This document shows positions 1 to 8,388 of a stretch of 64,000 nucleotides of DNA, piece after piece. Position numbers and translations under genes: made by a program. The stretch's first letter is position 1. The number at the start of each line of letters is the position of its first letter. Source of the stretch: Bdellovibrio sp. 22V (GTDB taxonomy: Bacteria; Bdellovibrionota; Bdellovibrionia; Bdellovibrionales; Bdellovibrionaceae). The stretch spans positions 3,348,001 through 3,412,000 of the forward strand of contig NZ_CP125854.1 in assembly GCF_030169785.1 (NCBI RefSeq), in the 5' to 3' direction. The notes under the pieces were generated by a model. It worked only from the letters and a program-made list of their open reading frames with translations, was not told the origin of the DNA and ran no database searches.

Positions 1-925
1 TATTGATAACATTCAAACGATAGAACAAATCTTGACGGAATCCGCCTTTTTGCACCATCTCTTCCAAGTTTCTGTTTGTCGCGGCGATAATACGCACGTC
101 GACTTTCATGTCTTCCGTCGCACCTACACGGCGGATCACACGTTCTTGGATCGCACGAAGAAGTTTTACTTGAATCGTCAACGGCAACTCACCGACCTCA
201 TCAAGGAACAAGGTACCGCCATCCGCGACTTCGAAAAGACCTGACTTGTCAGCCACAGCGCCCGTGAACGAGCCTTTTTTGTGACCGAACATCTCTGATT
301 CCATCAAATTTTCAGGAATGGCACCGCAGTTCACCGTTACGAACGGACGGTCTTTCAACGGACCGTTATAGTGAATCGCTTTCGCCACAACCTCTTTACC
401 TGTTCCCGACTCTCCCGTGATCAAAACGTTTGTTGGCGTTTGTGACACACGTTTCACCATATCATAAATGGAGTGCATAGCAGGAGAATTCCCCACCATG
501 TTTTGGAACGAGTATTCTTTAACGAGTTCTTTTTTAAGAGTTCTATTTTCTACTTCGAGATTGCGAGAGCGAAGAGCGTTTTGGATGTTGAGACGAACTT
601 CGTCGATCTTAAACGGCTTCGTCAAATAGTCGTAGGCACCCATCTTCATGGCTTCAACCGCAGTTTCCGTTGTACCGAAAGCTGTGATCAACATGAACAC
701 TGTGTCTGGGTAAGTTTCTTTGACGTGTTTCAGAAGCTCAATTCCCGTCACATGCGGCATCTGCAAGTCCGAGATGATCATGTCGAAGGTTTTTTTCGTA
801 AGAAGGTCTTTTGCCTTTTGGCCATCCTCAGCCAAAGTCACTTCATAGCCTTCTTTTTTAAGCATGATCTCTAAAAACTCGCGGATTGATTCTTCGTCAT
901 CGACAACAAGAATTCTCGACTTCAT
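1..925 (-). CDS. pilR: PilR-like sigma54 response regulator (3' end cut by window edge)
   Basis: The reverse strand from an ATG at 925 reads as an NtrC-family activator; about 308 residues lie in the window and the rest of the AAA+ domain and the HTH are off the left edge. The receiver domain (about residues 1-120) has the acidic pair VVDDEE and the phospho-acceptor Asp near residue 53 (IISDLQMP). The AAA+ sigma54-interaction domain shows Walker A GESGTGKE and the sigma54-contact loop GSFTGA, a known variant of GAFTGA. It lies 36 bp after a six-TM sensor kinase and closes a pilB-pilC-pilS set, so PilR, which classically activates pilin transcription with sigma54, is the best name. No pilin gene is in the window. 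Family assignment is near certain; the PilR name rests on context. Confidence 0.9.
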   Translation of the reverse strand, partial: MKSRILVVDDEESIREFLEIMLKKEGYEVTLAEDGQKAKDLLTKKTFDMIISDLQMPHVTGIELLKHVKETYPDTVFMLITAFGTTETAVEAMKMGAYDYLTKPFKIDEVRLNIQNALRSRNLEVENRTLKKELVKEYSFQNMVGNSPAMHSIYDMVKRVSQTPTNVLITGESGTGKEVVAKAIHYNGPLKDRPFVTVNCGAIPENLMESEMFGHKKGSFTGAVADKSGLFEVADGGTLFLDEVGELPLTIQVKLLRAIQERVIRRVGATEDMKVDVRIIAATNRNLEEMVQKGGFRQDLFYRLNVIN

Positions 926-961
926 TATGCGCTCCCACATCCTGTGTTAAAATCCATTCTC

Positions 962-2542
962 TCAGTTTGCTCTCGGAAAAGTCAAAATAAACTCAGTACC
1001 TACGCCCACTTCACTCTCGACGAAGACCTGCGCCCCGTGCCCCTCAAGAATCTTGTGAGTCACAGCTAGACCAAGGCCCGTGCCTTTAGGCTTCGTCGTA
1101 TGAAATGGTTCAAACATTTTCTTTTTCGTCACTTCACTCATCCCGCAACCTGCATCGCGAATACGCACATGGATTTCTTTCTCAGAGGCCATCGCTTTCA
1201 CGGAAAGTTTAGGTTGCTTGGATTCGTTCATCGCCTGGTAAGAGTTGATAATGATATTCAAAAAAGCCTGTTTCAATTTATCACGACGACCCAAGATTTT
1301 TAATCCCGCATCGTATTCACGCACTTGCTCGACGTCAGCACGCACCTGATTGTTCATCGTCATCGAATCCATCACTTCCGTCAAAAGCGCCGAAAGATCC
1401 ACGGGATCGGTAGGCGGAGTTTCAGGACGTGCGTAATCCAAGAACTCCGTGATGAGATTGTTCAAGCGATCAATTTCCCGCAAAACGATTTTCATTAGCT
1501 TGCGATCGTCTTCATTTGTCACGGTTTGCGTCAGCATTTCAATGCTGCCGCTGATACCCGCCAAAGGATTGCGAATCTCGTGTGCGATGCCCGCCGCAAG
1601 ACCGCCGACCGCCGCCAACTTTTCGTTTTGGCGCGCACTGTACTCAAGCTGGCGAATCTTCGTTAAATCATCAAAAAGCGAAATCAAAAGATGGGACTGC
1701 AATTCGGGGCTGTAAATCTTCGAGACTGTCATACCCAGAATTTTGCTGTCACTTGCACCTGCCGCCGTGTACTTCACGTCCGCTTTCACAATGCCGTTGT
1801 CGGGCTTCAGCATTCCCGGAAAAAGCTGAAACCAATTTGTTTGCGTTAAGTCGTTAATATCCAGGATCGTGTGCGCCGCTGAGTTCGCCTTAACAACTTC
1901 ACCGCTTTCCGTAAATGAAACCATTCCGCTTGGAATATTTTCGACAAGAACTTCGTTCAGCTCTTGTGCGGAACGCAGGCTTAAACCTGTCTTTGTCAGT
2001 TCGCTGCCGACGGTCTGAAGTTGTTCACTCAAGTAACCTGAAAGACCCGCGACAGAGAAAAAGGCGATATTATTCAACGCGAGAAGGAAAAAGAAATTCA
2101 GCGCTTTCATCTCTGGCGAAAAGACCGCCGCGACGGAAAAGAAAATACTGGTAAAAAGAGCCAGCGTCACAGCGCCTACGCCACGACAAGCGATACCTGC
2201 CAGCAGAATATTCACAAGGTGCAGAAACAAAAACAATGACTGACTGATACCTGAAAAATAAATCAAAAGAGAAATAAAAAGAGAATCTAAGACAAAACCA
2301 AAGAAAAGCCAGAACGGCTTTTCCAAAAGTTTTTCCCAGAATGTCACCCAAACAAGATGACAACCCAGAGCTACGGTGAGGACTCCGTAGAACGGTCCCA
2401 GTATCGACCAATTGATGAAACCTTCTTGGACGATGCTGGAAATAACACTGATCGCGAGAATCAAAACAAAAAGGTTGAGGCGAACGAACTCCACCAACAA
2501 CCCTTGATTTTTATTGTTCTGCAAAGCAAAACTCAGTCGCAT
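962..2542 (-). CDS. pilS: PilS-like membrane sensor histidine kinase
   Basis: A 526-residue sensor kinase. The first ~180 residues are hydrophobic and form about six transmembrane segments with very short loops, as in PilS, which senses pilin within the membrane rather than through a periplasmic domain. A PAS-like region follows (about 190-290). The HisKA box is LAAGIAHEIRNPLAG, with the phosphorylated His near residue 320. The HATPase_c domain has an N-box near NIIINSYQAM and a G-box GTGLGLAV. The ATG at 2542 follows the pilC stop with no gap, so the two genes are translationally coupled. The cognate regulator is probably the receiver protein immediately downstream. Confidence 0.9.
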   Translation of the reverse strand: MRLSFALQNNKNQGLLVEFVRLNLFVLILAISVISSIVQEGFINWSILGPFYGVLTVALGCHLVWVTFWEKLLEKPFWLFFGFVLDSLFISLLIYFSGISQSLFLFLHLVNILLAGIACRGVGAVTLALFTSIFFSVAAVFSPEMKALNFFFLLALNNIAFFSVAGLSGYLSEQLQTVGSELTKTGLSLRSAQELNEVLVENIPSGMVSFTESGEVVKANSAAHTILDINDLTQTNWFQLFPGMLKPDNGIVKADVKYTAAGASDSKILGMTVSKIYSPELQSHLLISLFDDLTKIRQLEYSARQNEKLAAVGGLAAGIAHEIRNPLAGISGSIEMLTQTVTNEDDRKLMKIVLREIDRLNNLITEFLDYARPETPPTDPVDLSALLTEVMDSMTMNNQVRADVEQVREYDAGLKILGRRDKLKQAFLNIIINSYQAMNESKQPKLSVKAMASEKEIHVRIRDAGCGMSEVTKKKMFEPFHTTKPKGTGLGLAVTHKILEGHGAQVFVESEVGVGTEFILTFPRAN

Positions 2543-3760
2543 CTATTGCACAACCTCGGCCATATTGAAGATCGGAAGATACATCGCGATCACCAGAACG
2601 GCGATAATACCGCCCAATACAACCATCAAAAGAGGCTCAAGAAGTGACGTCATGGCTTTAACCGCCGTCTCAACTTCATCTTCATAGAAGTCCGCGATTT
2701 TACCCAACATGATGTCGAGCGTACCGGATTGTTCACCGATGGAAATCATTTGCACCACCATCTCGGGGAACGCCTTTTCTTTTCCAAGAGGAGCTGCGAA
2801 AGTACGACCGGCAATGACCGATTCTTTCGAACGCAAAAGACTTTGTTCGATCACGATATTACCCGCCGTTTTTGAAGAGATATCAATCGCCTCGATAAGA
2901 CCCACACCCGAAGACAGAAGCGTCGACAAAGTTCGAGTCAAACGCGCAATCGCTGACTTCTGCACCACTTCGCCAAACACCGGAGCGCGCATAATAAATC
3001 TATCGAAGGAATCTTTACCGCTATCCGTATTAAGCCATTGCATGAAAGCAAAAGGGCCGACAATCAATGCCGCCAGGTAAATGTACCAGTTGTTAATCAT
3101 CGAGTTACTGAGGGTCACCACCATCAGTGTCAAAGCTGGCGGTTCTTTTCCTGACGACGAGAAAAATTCCATGAACTTGGGAATAATGAATACAAGAATA
3201 CCCGCGATAACGATCATCGCCACACAGATGATCACCATCGGATAGACAAGCGCCCCTTTTACTTGCGATTTAAGTTTTTCAGATTTCTCCATATAAGCGG
3301 CCAAACGCTGAAGAATGCCGTCCAAGATACCGGCTTCTTCTCCGGCCTGAATCATATTGACGTAAAGTTTATCAAACACATTCGGCACTTGCGCCATCGA
3401 GTCCGCCAAACGACGACCTTGTTCAATCGAAGTTCTGACTTGCGCCGAAGCTTCTTTCAATAGTCCGGGACGAAGACCTTCCGAAAGAATCTTCAAAGAA
3501 TCCACCACCGGAATACCGGCATTGATCAAAGTTGCAAACTGACGCGTGAAAACCTGCAAGTCTTTCCCCTTCACACGCGGAGCAAACAAACTGGCACTTT
3601 TACCCGCCGCAGGACGAGACGTTCCGAATTGCACAACTCGAACTGGCAGCAACTGCTGGGCTCTAAGACGAATGATCGCTTCTTGCTGAGTCGCTGCTTC
3701 GATTTCGCCTTGAACCATCTGGCCCGTGGCGTTCTTTGCTTGATATTGGAACTTTGCCAT
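2543..3760 (-). CDS. pilC: Type IV pilus inner-membrane platform protein PilC
   Basis: 405 residues, the usual length for the PilC/GspF family. Two T2SSF repeats are visible (about 70-190 and 270-395), each ending in hydrophobic segments (for example VIICVAMIVIAGILVFIIP and a C-terminal membrane segment). The glycine-rich GIPVVDSL and EEAG-type motifs of the family are present. PilC forms the membrane platform that couples the cytoplasmic ATPases to pilin insertion and removal. The N-terminal MAKFQYQAKNATGQMV is the typical PilC start. It sits between the PilT-like gene (1 bp gap) and pilS (0 bp). Confidence 0.95.
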   Translation of the reverse strand: MAKFQYQAKNATGQMVQGEIEAATQQEAIIRLRAQQLLPVRVVQFGTSRPAAGKSASLFAPRVKGKDLQVFTRQFATLINAGIPVVDSLKILSEGLRPGLLKEASAQVRTSIEQGRRLADSMAQVPNVFDKLYVNMIQAGEEAGILDGILQRLAAYMEKSEKLKSQVKGALVYPMVIICVAMIVIAGILVFIIPKFMEFFSSSGKEPPALTLMVVTLSNSMINNWYIYLAALIVGPFAFMQWLNTDSGKDSFDRFIMRAPVFGEVVQKSAIARLTRTLSTLLSSGVGLIEAIDISSKTAGNIVIEQSLLRSKESVIAGRTFAAPLGKEKAFPEMVVQMISIGEQSGTLDIMLGKIADFYEDEVETAVKAMTSLLEPLLMVVLGGIIAVLVIAMYLPIFNMAEVVQ

Positions 3761-3761
3761 C

Positions 3762-4805
3762 TTAGATACCTACCTTCTTCAGAAGTTGATCAAGATTGTC
3801 GGGATCTCTGGATGCTTCGAAGGCATTTTTCAGATCTACACGACGACGAATAAGGTGCTGCAATAAAGATTGATTGAGGGTCAAGATGCCCGAGTTTTCC
3901 GGCGAGTGAGTCAAAAGATGCTCAAGACCTTTCATGTCCTCTTCTTCGATCAAGGCGCGCACTTGCGGCTTCATCAAAAGAACTTCATGAGCGAAAACTT
4001 TTTCCCCGGAAAGTCCCGCCACAGGATATTGTCCCGAAGCCAGACTAAGAATTTCCGCCAAACGAGGCGCGCCGTGCTCTCCATATTTGTCACCTAAAAC
4101 GGACAAACAACGGCGAAGAGCATTCGTTACCGAGGGAGCCTTCATAGAATAAACGACAAACGTTCCCTGCTCCGCCAACGCGAGCGCTTCAAGAAAACTT
4201 TCATCGTCGCCAAAACCTTCATAGACAACCATATCCACGCCCGCCAAAAGACTTTCTTTTTCTTCAGGCTTGGAGAATTGTCCGTTATGATACATGTAAC
4301 AGGCTTTCGCTTCTTTCACTTGCGGAAACGCATGGCGAGAGAACACCACTCCAACGAAAGATTTTTCTTCCGAAAGTTTTTGCAGAATACGATGCAAAGC
4401 CCACACTTGTCCGGCTTCACCTGGACCGGAAAGCAGCACGAGCCCCTTCATGCGCGTACACGTTTCAAGAAGTGACGGCGGAATCGGAATTTCTTGTCTG
4501 CCACCGTCCAAATCCATATCCAAGACCGCTTTCATTGTCGTGTCTTGCTGAAAGAATGAAAAACCGATACGGACACTTTCAAAAGACGTCTCGCCTTGCA
4601 CAACACCTGTTGTATCAAGCACTGCTTTTTGTTGAGTGCTAAGAAGACTTTGTTGAAGAAGATTCCACTCCGTCACCAAAGCGGGAGAACTGCGTAAACT
4701 CGCCCACCCTGCAGAGCCGCGAATGCGCGGTTCACTGCCGACGACAAATAAAAACTCTTCCGCCTTCTTGGCTTTTGCTTGCAAGAGAAGTTCCGTCAAA
4801 CTCAT
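3762..4805 (-). CDS. PilT-like protein with a degenerate ATPase site
   Basis: 347 residues, the length of a normal PilT, and in the place of pilT between pilB and pilC. The fold is recognisable: a C-terminal segment HEVLLMKPQVRALIEE matches the PilT stretch around HEIM...AIRNLIRE, and TLNQSLLQHLIRRR matches TLDQALQDLVRRG. The catalytic motifs are gone. The Walker A position reads LLSGPGEAGQVWALH, without the GK(T/S); the Walker B region reads DMVVYEGFGDDESF where PilB has DIVLVGEIRD; the His box reads GTFVVYSMKA. This looks like a PilT paralogue that cannot bind or hydrolyse ATP in the usual way and may act as a structural or regulatory partner. There is no frameshift and the reading frame is intact. 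Its start overlaps the pilB stop by one base. Confidence 0.85.
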   Translation of the reverse strand: MSLTELLLQAKAKKAEEFLFVVGSEPRIRGSAGWASLRSSPALVTEWNLLQQSLLSTQQKAVLDTTGVVQGETSFESVRIGFSFFQQDTTMKAVLDMDLDGGRQEIPIPPSLLETCTRMKGLVLLSGPGEAGQVWALHRILQKLSEEKSFVGVVFSRHAFPQVKEAKACYMYHNGQFSKPEEKESLLAGVDMVVYEGFGDDESFLEALALAEQGTFVVYSMKAPSVTNALRRCLSVLGDKYGEHGAPRLAEILSLASGQYPVAGLSGEKVFAHEVLLMKPQVRALIEEEDMKGLEHLLTHSPENSGILTLNQSLLQHLIRRRVDLKNAFEASRDPDNLDQLLKKVGI

Positions 4806-6508
4806 TATGTGTCCTTCACTGATGCATTGAGTACTTCTTCGATTGTTGTCACGCCTCTTTTTAGTTTTAACAAAGCACTACGGCGCAGAGTTCGCATCCC
4901 TTGCTCGCGCGCAAGATAACGAAGCTGACCCGTGGAAGCACCTTTAAGAATCGCTTCCTTCATTTTTTCGTTCATGTGCATAAGTTCGAAGATCGCGGTA
5001 CGACCTTTAATACCCGTGTTATTGCAGTTCGCGCAGCCTTTGCCGCGGAAAAGTTTGTAATCACCGACTTCCGCTTGCGGCACACCGAGGTTCAACAATG
5101 TTTGCGCGGGAACTTCGACAGGCGCTTTGCAGGATTCACACACTTTACCGACAAGACGTTGTGCGACGATCAAGTTGACCGTTGAAGTAATAATATACGG
5201 AGCCACACCCATCTCTGTCAGACGAATCACCGTCGACGGAGCATCGTTGGTATGCAGAGTACTTACGACCAAGTGACCTGTTGAGGCCGCTTTGAACGCG
5301 ATCTCGGCCGTTTCCAAGTCACGAATCTCCCCCACCAGGACGATGTCAGGGTCTTGACGAAGAAAAGACTTCAGGGCATTCGCAAAAGTCAGATCAATGT
5401 CAGGATTCATTTGCACCTGATTGATACCTTCTAAGTTAAACTCCACCGGATCTTCCGCTGTGGAAATATTCACATCCGGCTGATTGAGATCGGCTAAGGC
5501 AGAGTAAATCGTATTCGTCTTACCGGAACCCGTTGGGCCCGTGATAAGCACCATGCCTTGAGGCAGATTGATATTGGATTTGAAAAGTTTCAGATCGTCT
5601 TCCTCAAAACCCAGCTTCGTCATATCCAGCTGAAGGTTCGATTTATCCAAAAGACGCAAAACAACTTTTTCACCCCACAATGTCGGCAGAACGCTCACAC
5701 GGAAATCCATTTCTTTCCCTTTAGAGGTTCTTACTTTCAAACGGCCGTCTTGAGGACGGCGTTTTTCCGCAATGTCGAGCTTAGACATGATCTTGATACG
5801 CGAAGCGATCGCAGCACCCGTTCCCGCAGGAGGCGCCGTCGCTTCCACAAGATTACCGTCAATACGGAAACGCACGCGGTATCTTTTTTCGTAAGGTTCG
5901 AAGTGAATATCAGATACTTTTTTACGAATGGCGTCTGTCAAAATCGAGTTTACGAATTTAACAATCGGCGCATCATCCAGCGGACCATCCTGGTCAATGA
6001 TCTCTGCCGTCGGACTTCCGATGGAAAACTCCTCGTCCAAATCCGCCGCGTTCATGGAGTTTAGTGACTTCGTGCTGATACTGCCGCCATAGTATTTTTC
6101 AATACCGGAAACAATCGCACTCTCTGTTCCAACAACAGCTTGAATGCGGCAGCGAGTGATAAAGCGCAAGTCTTCTTTAACAATGATATTACTAGGATCG
6201 GCAAACGCGACGACCAACGTGGTCCCCGCTTTTTGCAATGGGATCAAAGTATTTTTCTCACAGACATCTTTAGGAATAAGAGCGATAACGCTTTGATCGA
6301 TTTCGAAAGTATTGACCTCAACACCGGGAACCGCAAAGTGCTTCTCAAGTGCGCGAAGGATTTGGTTTTCCTTAAGAAAACCCAATTGAATGATCGCACC
6401 TGTCAGTTTCTGGCCGGATTTTTTTTGTTCTTCAACAGCAACAGCCAGCTGATCAGGTTTGAGCAAACCTTGCTTAACTAAGATTTCACCAATTTTGAGC
6501 GAAGACAT
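4805..6508 (-). CDS. pilB: Type IV pilus assembly ATPase PilB
   Basis: 567 residues with the full PilB architecture. An N-terminal T2SSE_N (MshEN-like) domain occupies about residues 1-150, followed by the RecA-like ATPase domain. Walker A is GPTGSGKTNT, the Asp box/Walker B region is QDPDIVLVGEIRDLETAE, and the His box is GHLVVSTLHTND. A zinc-binding tetracysteine is present (CESC ... GCANC). PilB hydrolyses ATP to drive pilus extension. The ATG at 6508 is preceded by GGGGAG five bases upstream. The MshEN-like N-terminus can bind c-di-GMP in some family members; that is not shown here. First gene of the pil operon. Confidence 0.96.
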   Translation of the reverse strand: MSSLKIGEILVKQGLLKPDQLAVAVEEQKKSGQKLTGAIIQLGFLKENQILRALEKHFAVPGVEVNTFEIDQSVIALIPKDVCEKNTLIPLQKAGTTLVVAFADPSNIIVKEDLRFITRCRIQAVVGTESAIVSGIEKYYGGSISTKSLNSMNAADLDEEFSIGSPTAEIIDQDGPLDDAPIVKFVNSILTDAIRKKVSDIHFEPYEKRYRVRFRIDGNLVEATAPPAGTGAAIASRIKIMSKLDIAEKRRPQDGRLKVRTSKGKEMDFRVSVLPTLWGEKVVLRLLDKSNLQLDMTKLGFEEDDLKLFKSNINLPQGMVLITGPTGSGKTNTIYSALADLNQPDVNISTAEDPVEFNLEGINQVQMNPDIDLTFANALKSFLRQDPDIVLVGEIRDLETAEIAFKAASTGHLVVSTLHTNDAPSTVIRLTEMGVAPYIITSTVNLIVAQRLVGKVCESCKAPVEVPAQTLLNLGVPQAEVGDYKLFRGKGCANCNNTGIKGRTAIFELMHMNEKMKEAILKGASTGQLRYLAREQGMRTLRRSALLKLKRGVTTIEEVLNASVKDT

Positions 6509-6557
6509 TGTGGCTCCCCTAGACTCTAAATGTATATTAGGGTGCCGTTTTTTGTAA

Positions 6558-7394
6558 CTAGACCGAGGGAGAGTTTTCTTTCAAAAAGTGAATCCAGCTT
6601 TCGCGGATCTCCTCCAGAGACTGAAAGTCGTTCACCTGCAGACGCTTCATCCAGAGCTGCGTGATCGCCGTCGCGATCGAAACAGGATGCAAAACTTTAA
6701 GTTCCGCTTTCTCCGCCTCTTCGAGCAAAAGATTCTGCGCCGGCAAGAGATTCAAATCCAAAGCGTAACCGCTTCTTTTCATAAAATTGAAATACGAAAG
6801 ATCCGTCAACAAAGACTTTTGTTTGGAAAGATCCACGGAGTTTACAATAAGCCCCGCGCTCACCGCCTGCATCGTCAGTTCTTCAGGGGGAAGAATCGTA
6901 AACCGAATCCCGATCTGCGAGTGCGAAAGGATTTCCTGTTGTCGCTGCAATCGCGCCGTTTCACCGACTAAAAAAATCTCGGAGCATCCCATTTGCGCAA
7001 CAACAAAAGCAGCAGCGCGAGCCTCTTCATTATCGCCCACGATAAAAGCCGGCGCCCGAATATCCAAATCACGAGCTTCGCTGACAAGAACGGTGCGCAT
7101 CGCTTCGTACAATAAAATTCGGGGATACCAGGTTCCGTCCTCTTTAAAAAACGAGTCCAGGCATTGAATCAAACGCACTTGCGTCGGCAAAACTTTGAGT
7201 TGCGGAAGAATCCGTTCAGAAAGAGCCGACGCGACTTTCACCGCCGAAGCCCCGTCCATAAGATCGAATGCAAATTCAGGATGAGTCTCGAGTGTCCAGT
7301 CCCAGCCCTTCTGCTTGGCGAGCCAGCGGAAGTACTGAATTAAAGGACCTTCCCCTTGCGCGCGAAACTCAACGATTTTGTGGGTGCTCATCAA
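6558..7394 (-). CDS. Shikimate-dehydrogenase-like protein, catalytic half degenerate
   Basis: 278 residues. The C-terminal half resembles the NADP-binding half of shikimate dehydrogenase: AFIVGDNEEARAAAF with MGCSEIFLVGET corresponds to the AroE GAGGAARAV ... EVTIVNRT stretch, and GYALDLNLLP followed by LLLEEAEKAELKV matches the region after it. The N-terminal substrate half lacks the family's NVT(I/V)P.K block and a clear ..NT..GDNTDG block, so the shikimate-binding Lys and Asp are not visible. It is either a diverged family member with another substrate or a pseudoenzyme. It overlaps ribF by 26 bp and lies 49 bp upstream of pilB. A weak hit by eye; 'AroE-fold hypothetical' is the safe reading. 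Confidence 0.6.
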   Translation of the reverse strand: MMSTHKIVEFRAQGEGPLIQYFRWLAKQKGWDWTLETHPEFAFDLMDGASAVKVASALSERILPQLKVLPTQVRLIQCLDSFFKEDGTWYPRILLYEAMRTVLVSEARDLDIRAPAFIVGDNEEARAAAFVVAQMGCSEIFLVGETARLQRQQEILSHSQIGIRFTILPPEELTMQAVSAGLIVNSVDLSKQKSLLTDLSYFNFMKRSGYALDLNLLPAQNLLLEEAEKAELKVLHPVSIATAITQLWMKRLQVNDFQSLEEIRESWIHFLKENSPSV

Positions 7395-8316
7395 AATACT
7401 TTCGGGCTTGCGCCATGTCTTTTTGAATTTGGTTCTTCAGCTCTTCGATTCCCGAAAATTTCGCTTCATCCCGCAAGAAGTGCAAAAGATAAACTTCGAC
7501 CTCCACGCCGTACAGGTGCGCATCGAAATCAAACAGGTGCGACTCGATTTTGACAGGCCCCTTGCCGTTTTCCTGAAACGTCGGATTGACCCCGATATTC
7601 GTGATCGACGGATGCATGTGACCACCCACTTTCGTGAGCGTACAATACACTCCCAAACGCGGCATAAACTCAACATCAGGATGAATGTTTGCCGTCGGAA
7701 CGCCGATTGTGCGGCCTCTTTGAAAACCTTTTTCCACGTGACCGCGCACGTAGTAAGTACGGCCCAAAAGCTCGTTGGCTTTTTCGACTTCGCCTTTTTT
7801 TAATTCTTCACGAATGCGCGTCGAAGAAACGACCGAACCCTGATACTGAAACGGCGGAATGATAATCAAACGAATGCCTTTTTCGGCGCAGTATTTTTCC
7901 AGGAAGGGAATATTGCCGGCACGATCCGCTCCGAAAGAAAAATCGTGGCCTACCACCAAAGTTTTCGGATGCAGATTTTTAACGATGTATTCGTCGAGGA
8001 ATTTCTGCGGCGAAACTTGCGAAAACTCCTTCGAGAAGTTCTCGATAATGACGTACTCAATGCCCCGTTGTTCGAACTGCTCTTGCTGGTCTTGGAGGTC
8101 AAAAAGGCGATAGGTCGCTCTCTCTGGATGAAGAACTTTCACAGGGTGTGGATGAAAGGTATACACGACCGATGGAACGCCAAAGTACTGGGCCTCGCGA
8201 ACCACGTTTTCGACTAGCTGTTGATGCCCTAAATGAACGCCGTCAAAGTTGCCTATAGTGACCACCGAGGCCGCGAGAGGAGAGTTTATTTCTTGGACGC
8301 CTTTTAAGATATGCAT
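7369..8316 (-). CDS. ribF: Bifunctional riboflavin kinase / FAD synthetase
   Basis: 315 residues from ATG 8316. The N-terminal FAD synthetase domain has the nucleotidyltransferase signature TIGNFDGVHLGHQQL and a later VVSSTRIRE. The C-terminal riboflavin kinase domain has RGRTIGVPTANI and GVYCT. The enzyme converts riboflavin to FMN and FMN to FAD. A TTG three codons further upstream (8325) has a GGG at a better ribosome-binding distance and could also be the start. Divergent from the CHASE2 kinase, leaving about 70 bp between them for two promoters. Confidence 0.95.
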   Translation of the reverse strand: MHILKGVQEINSPLAASVVTIGNFDGVHLGHQQLVENVVREAQYFGVPSVVYTFHPHPVKVLHPERATYRLFDLQDQQEQFEQRGIEYVIIENFSKEFSQVSPQKFLDEYIVKNLHPKTLVVGHDFSFGADRAGNIPFLEKYCAEKGIRLIIIPPFQYQGSVVSSTRIREELKKGEVEKANELLGRTYYVRGHVEKGFQRGRTIGVPTANIHPDVEFMPRLGVYCTLTKVGGHMHPSITNIGVNPTFQENGKGPVKIESHLFDFDAHLYGVEVEVYLLHFLRDEAKFSGIEELKNQIQKDMAQARKYFDEHPQNR

Positions 8317-8388
8317 ATTTTTCAATATACCCTTTTCTACGCTTCTCGGTAAGGCCTTTTAATAGTTGAAATTTTTAATAAATTTGCT

